Positions 1-8,966 of a stretch of 34,854 nucleotides of DNA are shown here, piece after piece. This DNA comes from Thermodesulfobacteriota bacterium (GTDB lineage Bacteria > Desulfobacterota > BSN033 > WVXP01 > G020346125), in the NCBI GenBank assembly GCA_030145085.1, contig JAQYWG010000006.1, positions 3,043 through 37,896 of the forward strand, in the 5' to 3' direction. A program made the translations under genes and the position numbers. A model generated the notes under the pieces. It made no database searches, was not told where the DNA came from, and saw nothing but the letters and a program-made list of their open reading frames with translations. The stretch's first letter is position 1, and every line of letters begins with the position of its first letter.

Positions 1-1228
1 CCGGGGAAGGATAATACCATTCCTGGGTGAAGGTGAATACGACCCCCTTTCGAGCGAGTTTCATATTCTCAAACTGATCCTTCCTTCGACAGTTGGGGCA
101 AACCCGTAACGCCAAGGTGGTGATATATCCGCAATTCTTGCATTTTCCCCCCAAGAGCCGCGAAAATCGGTCCCTTTCCCTAAAGAGTGCCGCTGTTGAC
201 GAATAATAGTCCTGGGATTCCGCCTCAAAAGTCTTTTTGAAGGCCAGATATTTCGTATAGCTTGATATCAATTCCTTCCGATCTAGGAGGACTGTAAAAT
301 CATCCCTTTCCTGAAAGGCCGGCAAGGCATCGGTAGCCTCGAAGATGAGAATATCGCTCCCGTCACCATAGCTTGCCAGGAGAATCTTATCTCCGGGCTT
401 GACCCCGCCCAAAGCCGCCACGAGCATTACGAAGGGGTGGGCCGTCCCGAGGGAACCGGTAAAGCCAAGGAGAGGATCCTGCACCTGGGTCTCCCCATCG
501 AACCCAAACTTCCTCATGAGGGCCTGGTGGCTCCTGAGGTCAGGTGTATCCACCACGACCTTGGCGAAATCAGCGGGCTTATACTGGGTTTTTCTCAGGA
601 TATTCCCTATGGACGCCTCCATGATGCGGGCGTAGCCCATCACCTGGGGAAACCGGATATCCTCGTATTTCATGTAGCGGTCATCCGCCCGGCGCCAGAA
701 GTGGGTGAGCCCATCGGAGTAACAGTAGTGGTGGAGAAGGTCCAAGATGACATTCTCCTTCCCAATGGCCAGTGCTGCAGCGCCATCCCCCCATGTTGCC
801 TCGTTTGGGCCACCGGGTATTTCAAGCCGGCCACAATCCGACGCTACCACAAGGGCACTCTCACGGGAACCCGCCTTCACGGTCTCCATGGCGGATAGAA
901 GGGCGCTCGTTCCTGCCCTGGTGGAATTTCCGATATCGAGGGTGCGGGCTTCTGGGGAAAGGTTAAGGATCATGGCCATTTCCGTTGAGGTCAACTTTTC
1001 CCTATAGGGAGAGGTAGTGGAAGCGAAGTACAGGGCCTCCGCCTTTTCGATGGCATCTCCCGAAAGGCAGTTATATACTGCGGAGAGGCCCATGGTTAGA
1101 CTATCCTCGTCAAAGGAACCGACGGCCTTCTCCCCTCGACCGCCGGGCTTCCCCCAGGCCTCGTTAATCATCCTTGCCGTTAACCGATATCGCGGGAGGT
1201 AGGCCCCGTAAGCCGTTATTCCGGTCAT
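1..1228 (-). CDS. HMG-CoA synthase-like (thiolase superfamily) protein with C-terminal DUF35-type zinc ribbon/OB fold; 3' end truncated by window edge
   Basis: Manual reverse-strand translation from ATG at 1226-1228: MTGITAYGAYLPRYRLTARMINEAWGKPGGRGEKAVGSFDEDSLTMG...TLDIGNSTRAGTSALLSAMETVKAG...CGRLEIPGGPNEATWGDGAAALAIG...GFTGSLGTAHPFVMLVAALGGVKPGDKILLASYGDGSD...CKNCGYITTLALRVCPNC. Open to the edge, so absent from the ORF track. Confidence 0.85.
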   Translation of the reverse strand, partial: MTGITAYGAYLPRYRLTARMINEAWGKPGGRGEKAVGSFDEDSLTMGLSAVYNCLSGDAIEKAEALYFASTTSPYREKLTSTEMAMILNLSPEARTLDIGNSTRAGTSALLSAMETVKAGSRESALVVASDCGRLEIPGGPNEATWGDGAAALAIGKENVILDLLHHYCYSDGLTHFWRRADDRYMKYEDIRFPQVMGYARIMEASIGNILRKTQYKPADFAKVVVDTPDLRSHQALMRKFGFDGETQVQDPLLGFTGSLGTAHPFVMLVAALGGVKPGDKILLASYGDGSDILIFEATDALPAFQERDDFTVLLDRKELISSYTKYLAFKKTFEAESQDYYSSTAALFRERDRFSRLLGGKCKNCGYITTLALRVCPNCRRKDQFENMKLARKGVVFTFTQEWYYPSP

Positions 1229-1285
1229 CTCTTACCTCCTTCCGCCGCTTCACCGTGTTCCGGGGGTATCCCATACCCGTGCGCG

Positions 1286-2911
1286 CTAAAAAATTCTTGG
1301 TTCCTTGAACTCCCCATACACCTCCTTGAATACCCGGGTCATTTCCCCCATGGTGGCATAAGCCCTGACCGATTCAAGGAGATAGGGCATGAGATTCTCC
1401 CCTTTTCTGGCAGCCCTTTCCAGATCCCTAAGGGTACTGACAACTTTTCTCTTGTCCCTTGTTCTGCGGACCTCATTGAGGGAGGTTATCTGCGCCTCTG
1501 CTGCTGCAGGCTTATATTCATGCAGCTGAACCTCTTCTTCGTCCTCTCCTTCGCTGTAGATGTTCACCCCTACCTTATGAACCTCTCCCTCTTGGAGAGC
1601 CTTTTCATAGAGGTAGGCCTGCTTGGCCACTTCTCGCTGGATATAGCCCATCTCCACAGCGTGGGCCATCCCCCCCATTTTTTCAACCTTCTGCATCTCC
1701 TCGGTTATCCTCTCCTCCATCTGGTTGGTAAGGGATTCTACATAATAAGATCCTCCCAGGGGATCCACCGTATCCCTCAGGCCCATCTCCTCCTGCAGGA
1801 TTTGCATGGTTCGAAGGGAAATGATGGCAGCTTGAGGTGTTGGAATCGTGTAGGCCTCGTCATAGGAACAGAGGGCCATGGTTTGGGTTCCGCTGAGGGC
1901 CGAAATGAGGGCGTAATAAGCCCCTCTGGCGATGTTGTTCAATGGCTGTTGTTTCGTCAGTCCTCCGCCGCCTCCCCCAAAGAGCCCCCGCAACCACATG
2001 GACCTAGGATTTTTGGCCTTGTATCGCTCCTTCAGCAACTTAGCCCAGAGCCTCCGGGCAGCCCTGAACTTTCCTACCTGTTCGAAGATATTTCCGAAAA
2101 TATCGAGGTTGAAGGAAATCCTGGGGGCAAAATCATCGATGTCCATCCCCCTTTGGAGCACATGGTCGATATAGGTCATGGCGATCTCGAAGGCATAGGC
2201 GATCTCTTGAGCCGGGGTGCATCCAGATTCCCGCATGTGGTACCCACAAACGCTCACAGGGTTTGTCCTGGGCATAACCTTTGCGGAGTATTCGATAGTA
2301 TCGCCGATGAGGCGAATGGATGGTCCCACGGGAAAGATCCAGTTTCCCCTGCTAACCATCTCCTTCAGGATATCATTCTGAGGGGTAGCGCTAACTTTGT
2401 CCAAGGCAAACCCATACTTTTCCGCCGTGGCCTGGAACATGGCGAGGATGATGCTGGCAACGGCGTTAATGGTCAATCCGGTACCGATTTTATCGAGGGG
2501 TATATCGGCAAAGGCAATCTCGAAATCCCGCAGGGTATCCACGGCCATGCCGACGCGACCCACCTCTCCTTCGGCAAGGGGATCATTGGAATCCAAGCCC
2601 AATTGGGTGGGCAGGTCGAAGGCTACGTTCAACCCCGTCTGACCATGAGCGATGAGCAATTTGAACCGCTCATTGGTCTCATAGGGGGTGCCAAAGCCGG
2701 AATACTGGCGCATTGTCCAAGGACGCATCCTGTACATACCTGGATGAATACCCCTAGTGAATGGATACTCCCCGGGATTGCCCAAATCCCTTCTATAGTC
2801 GAGGTCCGCAAGGTCCTCCGGCCCGTACACCGGCTTCACCTTCACCCCTGACTGGAGGGTGACTTCCTCTATTTCCCCCCTCTCATTCTTGACATAGGTA
2901 GCGCCGCCCAT
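1286..2911 (-). CDS. Methylmalonyl-CoA mutase-like acyl-CoA mutase, large (catalytic) subunit
   Basis: TMRQYSGFGTPYETNERFKLLIAHGQTGLNVAFDLPTQLGLDSNDP, QNDILKEMVSRGNWIFP, GYHMRESG, FRAARRLWAKLLKERYKAKNPRS, DTVDPLGGSYYVE. Confidence 0.95.
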   Translation of the reverse strand: MGGATYVKNERGEIEEVTLQSGVKVKPVYGPEDLADLDYRRDLGNPGEYPFTRGIHPGMYRMRPWTMRQYSGFGTPYETNERFKLLIAHGQTGLNVAFDLPTQLGLDSNDPLAEGEVGRVGMAVDTLRDFEIAFADIPLDKIGTGLTINAVASIILAMFQATAEKYGFALDKVSATPQNDILKEMVSRGNWIFPVGPSIRLIGDTIEYSAKVMPRTNPVSVCGYHMRESGCTPAQEIAYAFEIAMTYIDHVLQRGMDIDDFAPRISFNLDIFGNIFEQVGKFRAARRLWAKLLKERYKAKNPRSMWLRGLFGGGGGGLTKQQPLNNIARGAYYALISALSGTQTMALCSYDEAYTIPTPQAAIISLRTMQILQEEMGLRDTVDPLGGSYYVESLTNQMEERITEEMQKVEKMGGMAHAVEMGYIQREVAKQAYLYEKALQEGEVHKVGVNIYSEGEDEEEVQLHEYKPAAAEAQITSLNEVRRTRDKRKVVSTLRDLERAARKGENLMPYLLESVRAYATMGEMTRVFKEVYGEFKEPRIF

Positions 2912-2972
2912 GGTAACGATCCTCCCTCCATTACCTCCCTGAACCTTCCATCACCGCCCGTTGAAGGTAATT

Positions 2973-3371
2973 CTATTTCACGTTCTCACGAATAAATCGG
3001 ATAAATTCCTCAAAGTTTGTGCCTCCGGGAAATACCCCCCCTATTCCCATATCTCTCAATTTTTGGACATCCCTTTTCGGGATAACCCCTCCGACGACGA
3101 CCATGATATGGGATAGATTTTCTTCCCCCAGTCTCCGCATCAATTTCTCACAGAGGGGGATGTGGGCCCCGGAGAGAATGGATAGACCTATAACATCCGC
3201 ATCCTCTTGGATGGCAGCGTTGACGATTTGATCTATGGTTTGGTGCAAGCCCGTATAGACTACTTCCATTCCGGCGTCCCTCAGTGCCTGGGCAACCATT
3301 TTAGCTCCCTTGTCGTGTCCATCGAGCCCGGGTTTGGCTACCAGTACCCTTATCCTCTTTCCCTTCACCAA
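2973..3371 (-). CDS. Cobalamin-binding small subunit of acyl-CoA mutase
   Basis: VLVAKPGLDGHDKGAKMVAQALRDAGMEVVYTGLHQT: DxHxxG B12-binding motif. Directly upstream of the large subunit. Confidence 0.95.
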   Translation of the reverse strand: MVKGKRIRVLVAKPGLDGHDKGAKMVAQALRDAGMEVVYTGLHQTIDQIVNAAIQEDADVIGLSILSGAHIPLCEKLMRRLGEENLSHIMVVVGGVIPKRDVQKLRDMGIGGVFPGGTNFEEFIRFIRENVK

Positions 3372-3834
3372 AACCCCCTCCCATCGCTCAGACGGTCCCC
3401 TTCTCGAACCCCCTCAGGACGATCTCCTTTCCCCTCAGGATGTGCTCCCTTACCAATCTCTATCCAAAAAACCGCCTCCACTATACGAATAGGACAACCC
3501 CACTGTCAAGGAGATTTTGGTCTGAAGATCCCTCCCTTTTATGGGAAGTATTTTTGTAACTTGTTGATTATATAGGAACTCAGGGGCTTTGACCCAACTG
3601 GAAGACTCGAATGGTAGGGTAAGAAGAAAAACAAAAATCCTGTTGTTTCCGATTTTGATGCCCATTATTCCACTATTGCAACAATCCATCATTCCAATTC
3701 CCCAAAAGATTACGCTCAGGGACAACGGGATTCCCCAGAACATCAGAAATTCCAGTCCCGATACTGTTGACATGCCAGGTTCGTTATGATAGGGGGGATT
3801 GTAAGAAACGGATACACTTAACGGAGGATTTGCC

Positions 3835-4689
3835 ATGACTATTCGGAAAATCGGCGTAGTAGGTGCGGGGACTATGGGCAGCGGGATTGTTCAGGTGGCG
3901 GCTCAAATTGGGTGTAATGTGCTTATGCAGGATGTCGCGGATGAGTTCGTGCAAAAAGGGCTGGACGCCATTGACAAGTTTCTCACTAAAGGCATCGAGA
4001 GAGGGAAGGTTACCGAGGGGCAGAAGAGGGAGGTGTTGGGCAGAATCAAGGGGACGACTCAGATCGAGGAATTGAAGGATGCCGACTTCATTATCGAGGC
4101 TGTCCTCGAGGATTTAAAGATTAAACAAGACGTCTTTGAGAAACTTGACGCCCTCGTTGCCCCTGAGGTCATCATCTGTACCAACACCTCTTCCATCTCC
4201 ATCACCGAAATGGCCTCGGCTACCAAACGCCCGGACAAGGTTGCCGGAATGCATTTCTTCAATCCCGCTCAGCTCATGAGGCTCGTGGAGGTTATTCGAG
4301 GTCACTATAGCTCCGATGAGACCATTAAGACCGTTATCGATTTGGCGAAGAAGATGGGAAAAGAACCTATTGAGGTCAAAAAGGATTCCCCGGGCTTTGT
4401 GGTTAATCGTATTATGATTCCCCACTTCATCGAGGCCATTAAAATCGTGGAGGAGGGCATTGCCACGGCCGAAGATGTCGATAAAGCGGTCAAATTGGGA
4501 TTAAACTACCCCATGGGCCCCTTTGAACTGATGGACTTAACCGGCAACGATATCGGTTACCATGTAATGGAGTATCTCCACAGGGAGCTCACCAAGGAAT
4601 TGAAATGGTCCTCACCTAGCTTGCTCAAGACCCTCATCAGGGCCGGCCGCTTGGGAAGGAAAACGGGGGGTGGGTGGTACGACTACTGA
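3835..4689 (+). CDS. hbd: 3-hydroxybutyryl-CoA dehydrogenase
   Basis: IGVVGAGTMGSGIVQVAA Rossmann motif; NTSSISITEMA; HFFNPAQLMRLVEVI; DSPGFVVNRIM; GRLGRKTGGGWYDY. Confidence 0.93.
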   Translation: MTIRKIGVVGAGTMGSGIVQVAAQIGCNVLMQDVADEFVQKGLDAIDKFLTKGIERGKVTEGQKREVLGRIKGTTQIEELKDADFIIEAVLEDLKIKQDVFEKLDALVAPEVIICTNTSSISITEMASATKRPDKVAGMHFFNPAQLMRLVEVIRGHYSSDETIKTVIDLAKKMGKEPIEVKKDSPGFVVNRIMIPHFIEAIKIVEEGIATAEDVDKAVKLGLNYPMGPFELMDLTGNDIGYHVMEYLHRELTKELKWSSPSLLKTLIRAGRLGRKTGGGWYDY

Positions 4690-4705
4690 GGACAAAAAGC
4701 TCACT

Positions 4706-7444
4706 TCATGACGACAAAAATTTCCGCCTGAGGAATTGACCCGTATGTGACTGCTCGCAGGCCATCACTTCGTCTATCCCTCCGGAGACCACAACCCTTC
4801 CTCCGTTGTCTCCTCCTTCCGGGCCAAGGTCAATAATATAGTCCGCATGGAAGATCAAATCTAAGTTGTGTTCGATTATGACCAGGGAGTGACCCTGATC
4901 CAACAGTCTGTTGAAGGTTTTGAGCAACGAGTCGATATCCGCGAGGTGGAGCCCGGTTGTGGGTTCGTCGAAGATAAACAGGTTCTGGGATTTCTCGGCA
5001 TTGGCGATATAATGGGCCAACTTCAGCCTCTGTGCCTCGCCCCCGCTGAGGGTGCTGGTAGGTTGCCCAAGGGTCAGGTACCCTAGTCCCACGCCCGCAA
5101 AGACCCGGAGCTTCGAGGCAATCTTCTCATTATCGCGGAAGGATTCAAGGGCCTCATCGACGGTCATATTAAGGACGTCATGAATGGTTTTATCCCGATA
5201 GCGGATTTTGAGGATGTCTGGGTGGAAACGTTTCCCTTGGCACTGCTCACATGTTACCGCGACGTCCTCCAAGAATTGCATGTCCAGGATGACCATTCCC
5301 GCCCCTTTACAGCTTTCACACCTCCCCCCCGGAACGTTGAAGGAAAAATGCCCCGCTCTTAAGCCAGCCCTTCTGGCCGCCCTGGTATTGGCAAAGAGGT
5401 TTCGGATCTCCCCAAAGGCTCCGATGTAGGTTGCGGAGTTGGATCTGAGGCTCTTGCCAATCGGCGATTGGTCGACCATGATGATATCCTTAACCTGGTT
5501 GAACCCTTCAATGGCGTCGAAGGCACCCTTTTCGTACCTGCCGTCATTGAGGCCTTTGACTCCCGCGTAAAGGATGTTATTGACCAGGGTTGTCTTCCCG
5601 GCACCCGAGACCCCCGTTACACAGACCATTACCCTTAGAGGAATCGTAACATCCATATTTTTCAAATTATTCTCCCTGGCGTTGCGGATATGGATAAATT
5701 CCGTGGGCTTCCGTACGGGCGGTTTATTTGAGAGGCTTCTCCTCCGCCTCAAATACTGGGCGGTTTTCGACTTCTCCTGTCTTAAGAGTTTCCGGTAATT
5801 TCCCTGAAACATCAGGGCTCCGCCATTTCTCCCGGCTCCAGGGCCCAAGTCGAGGATCTCATCGGATTCCCGGATGATATCCGAGTCGTGTTCCACGACG
5901 ACGATGGTATTGCCCCCATCCCGCAGGCTCTTGAGGACCTCCAAGAGCCTCCAGTTGTCCCGGGCATGAAGCCCTATGCTCGGTTCGTCCAGTACATAGA
6001 GTGTATCCGTGAGGGCGCTCCCGAGGGCCCTGGCGAGGCTAATCCTTTGGAACTCCCCGCTGCTTAAGGTCCGGGTCTGCCGGTGAAGGGTGATGTAACC
6101 CAATCCTACATGGTAGAGGTATCGGATCCGATTTCGAATCTCCTTGAGGATTCTCCCCGCGACCTCCCCCTTCAACGGATCCAGCTTCAGCATCGTAAAG
6201 AAGTCGTGAAGATCTTCAATGCTCATGTGGCAGAGTTCTGCAATGTTCTTATCGGAAATTCGGACATTCAGGGCGTCCTCCCTCAGACGGGTCCCGTGGC
6301 ATTGTTCACACGTCGTGTAGGCCCGGTATTTGCTGAGAAAAACTCTCACATGGACCTTGTACCGTTTGGTCTCCATCCACTGAAAGAAATCATCGATTAC
6401 AGATATAACCACATCCTGTTGCTTTCGGGACAACTGGCTGAAAGGCTTTCCCATCGGTACCCGGTTTTTCCGACACCTTTCCCAAAGATAATCGTAGCCT
6501 TCACAATAGGCGGGCGAGTTCCACGGGGCAATGGGCCTCTCCTTGAGGGCCTTCCCCTTATCGGGGATAACCTTTTCCAAATCAACACCGATGACCCTGC
6601 CGAACCCCTGACAGGCAGGGCATGCCCCCAATGGGTTATTGAAGGAAAAGAGCAGTGGCTCCGGCTTGGGAAATTTCCTGTTGCACCGGTTGCAGACGAA
6701 TGCCTGGTTGAATCTGACTACTACCCCCTGTTCCCCAACTACTTCGGCCACTCCCTTTCCCTGGACAAAGGCGTTTTGCAAAGCTTCGGCCAACCGCCCT
6801 TCATCTCCCTTCTTGACCGCAACACGATCAATCAGGAGGCGAATAGACCCCTCGGCCTTCAATTCATCGACGGATAATGAGGTAATATCCCCCACCCCGC
6901 CTTCATCAAAGATCCTGAAAAAGCCACCCTTGGCCAGTTGCTTCATCTCAACAGCAGGGTCGCACCCTTTTTTGATCTCCCGCGGGGAGATGATGTGGAC
7001 TCGCTGATTCTCGAATCGGTCGATAATCCGCTGAACCGATGTGGGGATAGTGTCGGAAGAAATCGTTTCTCGACAATCGGGACAGGTGGTATCGCCTATT
7101 TTGGCAAAAAGGAGCCGAAGATAGTCGTACAGCTCCGAGGCCGTCCCCACCGTAGATCGGGCGTTCTTTACCGTATTCCGCTGCTCGATTGCAATTGCTG
7201 GTGGAACACCCACAATGGCGTCCACATCGGGACGATCCATCTTCTCCAGAAATTGCCTGGCGTAGGTGGAGAGGGATTCGACATACCTCCTCTGTCCCTC
7301 GGCGAACAGGGTATCAAAGGCCAGGGTGGACTTCCCCGACCCCGAGACTCCCGTTATTACCGTGATCTTTCCCCGAGGGATCTCGCAATGAATGTCCTTT
7401 AAGTTATGGGATCGGGCCCCGATGACCCGAATAGATCTCTCCAC
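4706..7444 (-). CDS. uvrA: Excinuclease ABC subunit A; ORF track extends to 7507 from a TTG, but GTG at 7444 (MERSIRVIGARSHNLKDI) fits UvrA N-termini better
   Basis: GARSHNLKDI; GVSGSGKSTLAFDTLFAEGQRRYVESLS; zinc-finger CNRCNRKFPKPEP; LSSGEFQRISLARALGS; LSGGEAQRLKLAHYI. Confidence 0.96.
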   Translation of the reverse strand: MERSIRVIGARSHNLKDIHCEIPRGKITVITGVSGSGKSTLAFDTLFAEGQRRYVESLSTYARQFLEKMDRPDVDAIVGVPPAIAIEQRNTVKNARSTVGTASELYDYLRLLFAKIGDTTCPDCRETISSDTIPTSVQRIIDRFENQRVHIISPREIKKGCDPAVEMKQLAKGGFFRIFDEGGVGDITSLSVDELKAEGSIRLLIDRVAVKKGDEGRLAEALQNAFVQGKGVAEVVGEQGVVVRFNQAFVCNRCNRKFPKPEPLLFSFNNPLGACPACQGFGRVIGVDLEKVIPDKGKALKERPIAPWNSPAYCEGYDYLWERCRKNRVPMGKPFSQLSRKQQDVVISVIDDFFQWMETKRYKVHVRVFLSKYRAYTTCEQCHGTRLREDALNVRISDKNIAELCHMSIEDLHDFFTMLKLDPLKGEVAGRILKEIRNRIRYLYHVGLGYITLHRQTRTLSSGEFQRISLARALGSALTDTLYVLDEPSIGLHARDNWRLLEVLKSLRDGGNTIVVVEHDSDIIRESDEILDLGPGAGRNGGALMFQGNYRKLLRQEKSKTAQYLRRRRSLSNKPPVRKPTEFIHIRNARENNLKNMDVTIPLRVMVCVTGVSGAGKTTLVNNILYAGVKGLNDGRYEKGAFDAIEGFNQVKDIIMVDQSPIGKSLRSNSATYIGAFGEIRNLFANTRAARRAGLRAGHFSFNVPGGRCESCKGAGMVILDMQFLEDVAVTCEQCQGKRFHPDILKIRYRDKTIHDVLNMTVDEALESFRDNEKIASKLRVFAGVGLGYLTLGQPTSTLSGGEAQRLKLAHYIANAEKSQNLFIFDEPTTGLHLADIDSLLKTFNRLLDQGHSLVIIEHNLDLIFHADYIIDLGPEGGDNGGRVVVSGGIDEVMACEQSHTGQFLRRKFLSS

Positions 7445-7509
7445 AACGGCCTTCCATCCCCTGAATCTCTCGACGAGCTTCACAATGGGGTTCTTGGGGA
7501 ACGTCAATA

Positions 7510-7515
7510 ATTATA
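7510..7515 (-). promoter_or_regulatory. Candidate -10 element (TATAAT) for uvrA
   Basis: ATTATA at 7510-7515 reads TATAAT on the minus strand. Transcription would begin near 7503, consistent with a 7444 start. The -35 is weak (TGGACT). Confidence 0.4.
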
Positions 7516-7637
7516 CCACGAAAAAGCCCTCAGTCCATTTTCCCCTTGATGTCCAAAGCGGTTTATAATACCTTATCGGGGCCCATGGAAACATCGATCC
7601 TCGCAAATCACCACGGGGGGAAGCCTGTCTTCTAAAA

Positions 7638-7657
7638 TGGTCTTCCTTCGAAGACCA
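7638..7657. repeat. Perfect 8-bp inverted repeat with 4-nt loop (TGGTCTTC-CTTC-GAAGACCA) in the leader of the MFS gene
   Basis: Direct reading; GAAGACCA is the exact reverse complement of TGGTCTTC. Confidence 0.75.
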
Positions 7658-7704
7658 CATGGGCTTTTCTCCAGAATTCACGCATCGCGAAGGGCTGGAC
7701 CCGC

Positions 7705-8847
7705 TTGAAACGGAGAGTCTTCGTCGTCCTCTTTTTCTCCATTTTCTCATCAATGTTGGGGATCGGAATCATCGTCCCCCTCCTTCCCATTTACGCCGAA
7801 AGCCTGGGCGCATCGGGCCTTTGGATCGGGGTCATCTTTTCTGGATTTTCTATCTCCCGCTCCCTTTTCATGCCTATTGTGGGTCGATGGTCGGACAGAA
7901 AGGGAAGAAAGATCTTTATCGCCGCTGGTCTGTTTATTTACGCTATCATTTCTCTCGGGTATGTCCTTTCCGATAGCGTGGCCGCCCTTGTAATGGTTCG
8001 GTTCATCCAGGGTTTCTCCGCTGCTATGATCATTCCCATTGCCTTTGCCTATATTGGGGATATCTCTCCAAATGGCAGAGAAGGTGGTTACATGGGGATT
8101 TTTTCCGTATCCCTCTTTGCCGGGTTCGGTTTAGGCCCTGTGCTGGGGGGGGTTATGAAGGATCGGTTCGGCCTCAATGCCGATTTCTATGCCATGGGAG
8201 GGCTCTGCTTGTTTGCCTTCTTCTTGGTGTTGCTTTACCTTCCAGAGCTCCACCTCTATAGGAAGTCTGAGCAGTCCCGACCCTATAGGGAAATTATGCG
8301 AAGTCCAGTGACCAAGGCGCTCATCGCCTTTCGATTCGGCAATGCCTTCGCAAGGGGTATCCTCATGAGCTTTGTTCCGCTCTTTGCTCATGGAACCCTT
8401 GGGCTCACCGCATCCGAGATCGGAATCATTCTATCCTTCAATATCCTGTCAACCTCCCTGCTTCAGGCTCCCTTTGGCTATATCGCGGATCGCTTAACGA
8501 GAAGAGGTCTTGTATTTTGGGGTAGTTTTTGGTTTGGCCTCTGTATCGCACTGATCCCCCACATGAGGAGCTTCGCCCACATTTTTGCCTTAAACGCCTT
8601 CCTTGGGACAATGGGTGCGCTTGCCCTTCCGGCTGCCAATGCCCTCGTCGTTGAAGAGGGGAGGAGGTTCGGCATGGGAGCCATGATGGGGATTTTTAAC
8701 CTGGCAATGAGCCTTGGGTTGGCAGTGGGTCCCATCCTGGGGGGTGTAATCGCCGACCGATGGGGTTGGCCCGCCATTTTCTATTTCGCCAGCCTCGCCG
8801 GTTCAACTGGGGCTGCGGCTTTTGCGGGATTCTCAAAGCGAGGGTAG
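7705..8847 (+). CDS. Major facilitator superfamily transporter (TTG start)
   Basis: 380 aa, many hydrophobic segments; MFS loop motif GRWSDRKGRKIFIAAGL; repeated GPVLGGV/GPILGGV. Confidence 0.9.
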   Translation: MKRRVFVVLFFSIFSSMLGIGIIVPLLPIYAESLGASGLWIGVIFSGFSISRSLFMPIVGRWSDRKGRKIFIAAGLFIYAIISLGYVLSDSVAALVMVRFIQGFSAAMIIPIAFAYIGDISPNGREGGYMGIFSVSLFAGFGLGPVLGGVMKDRFGLNADFYAMGGLCLFAFFLVLLYLPELHLYRKSEQSRPYREIMRSPVTKALIAFRFGNAFARGILMSFVPLFAHGTLGLTASEIGIILSFNILSTSLLQAPFGYIADRLTRRGLVFWGSFWFGLCIALIPHMRSFAHIFALNAFLGTMGALALPAANALVVEEGRRFGMGAMMGIFNLAMSLGLAVGPILGGVIADRWGWPAIFYFASLAGSTGAAAFAGFSKRG

Positions 8848-8966
8848 GATCCATTCCCTTTAACGGTGCCGTGGAGGCAATCTGGGTATGAACGGAAATT
8901 CGATACGTGTTGTGGTGGGAATTTACGTGGCCCTCAGGGTCGACGTAACAGGAGGTGGGCTGATCA

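Noticed and set aside
399-1202. Several short plus-strand ORFs
   Set aside because: All antisense to the edge-truncated HMGCS-like CDS at 1-1228.
1520-2851. 443-aa plus-strand ORF
   Set aside because: Lies fully antisense to the confidently identified mutase large subunit; composition is a mirror artefact with no recognisable domain.
3450-3836. 128-aa minus-strand ORF in the divergent spacer
   Set aside because: No recognisable motif, low-complexity hydrophobic content, overlaps the hbd promoter area; probably noncoding.
6083-6877. 264-aa plus-strand ORF
   Set aside because: Antisense to uvrA; no family features.
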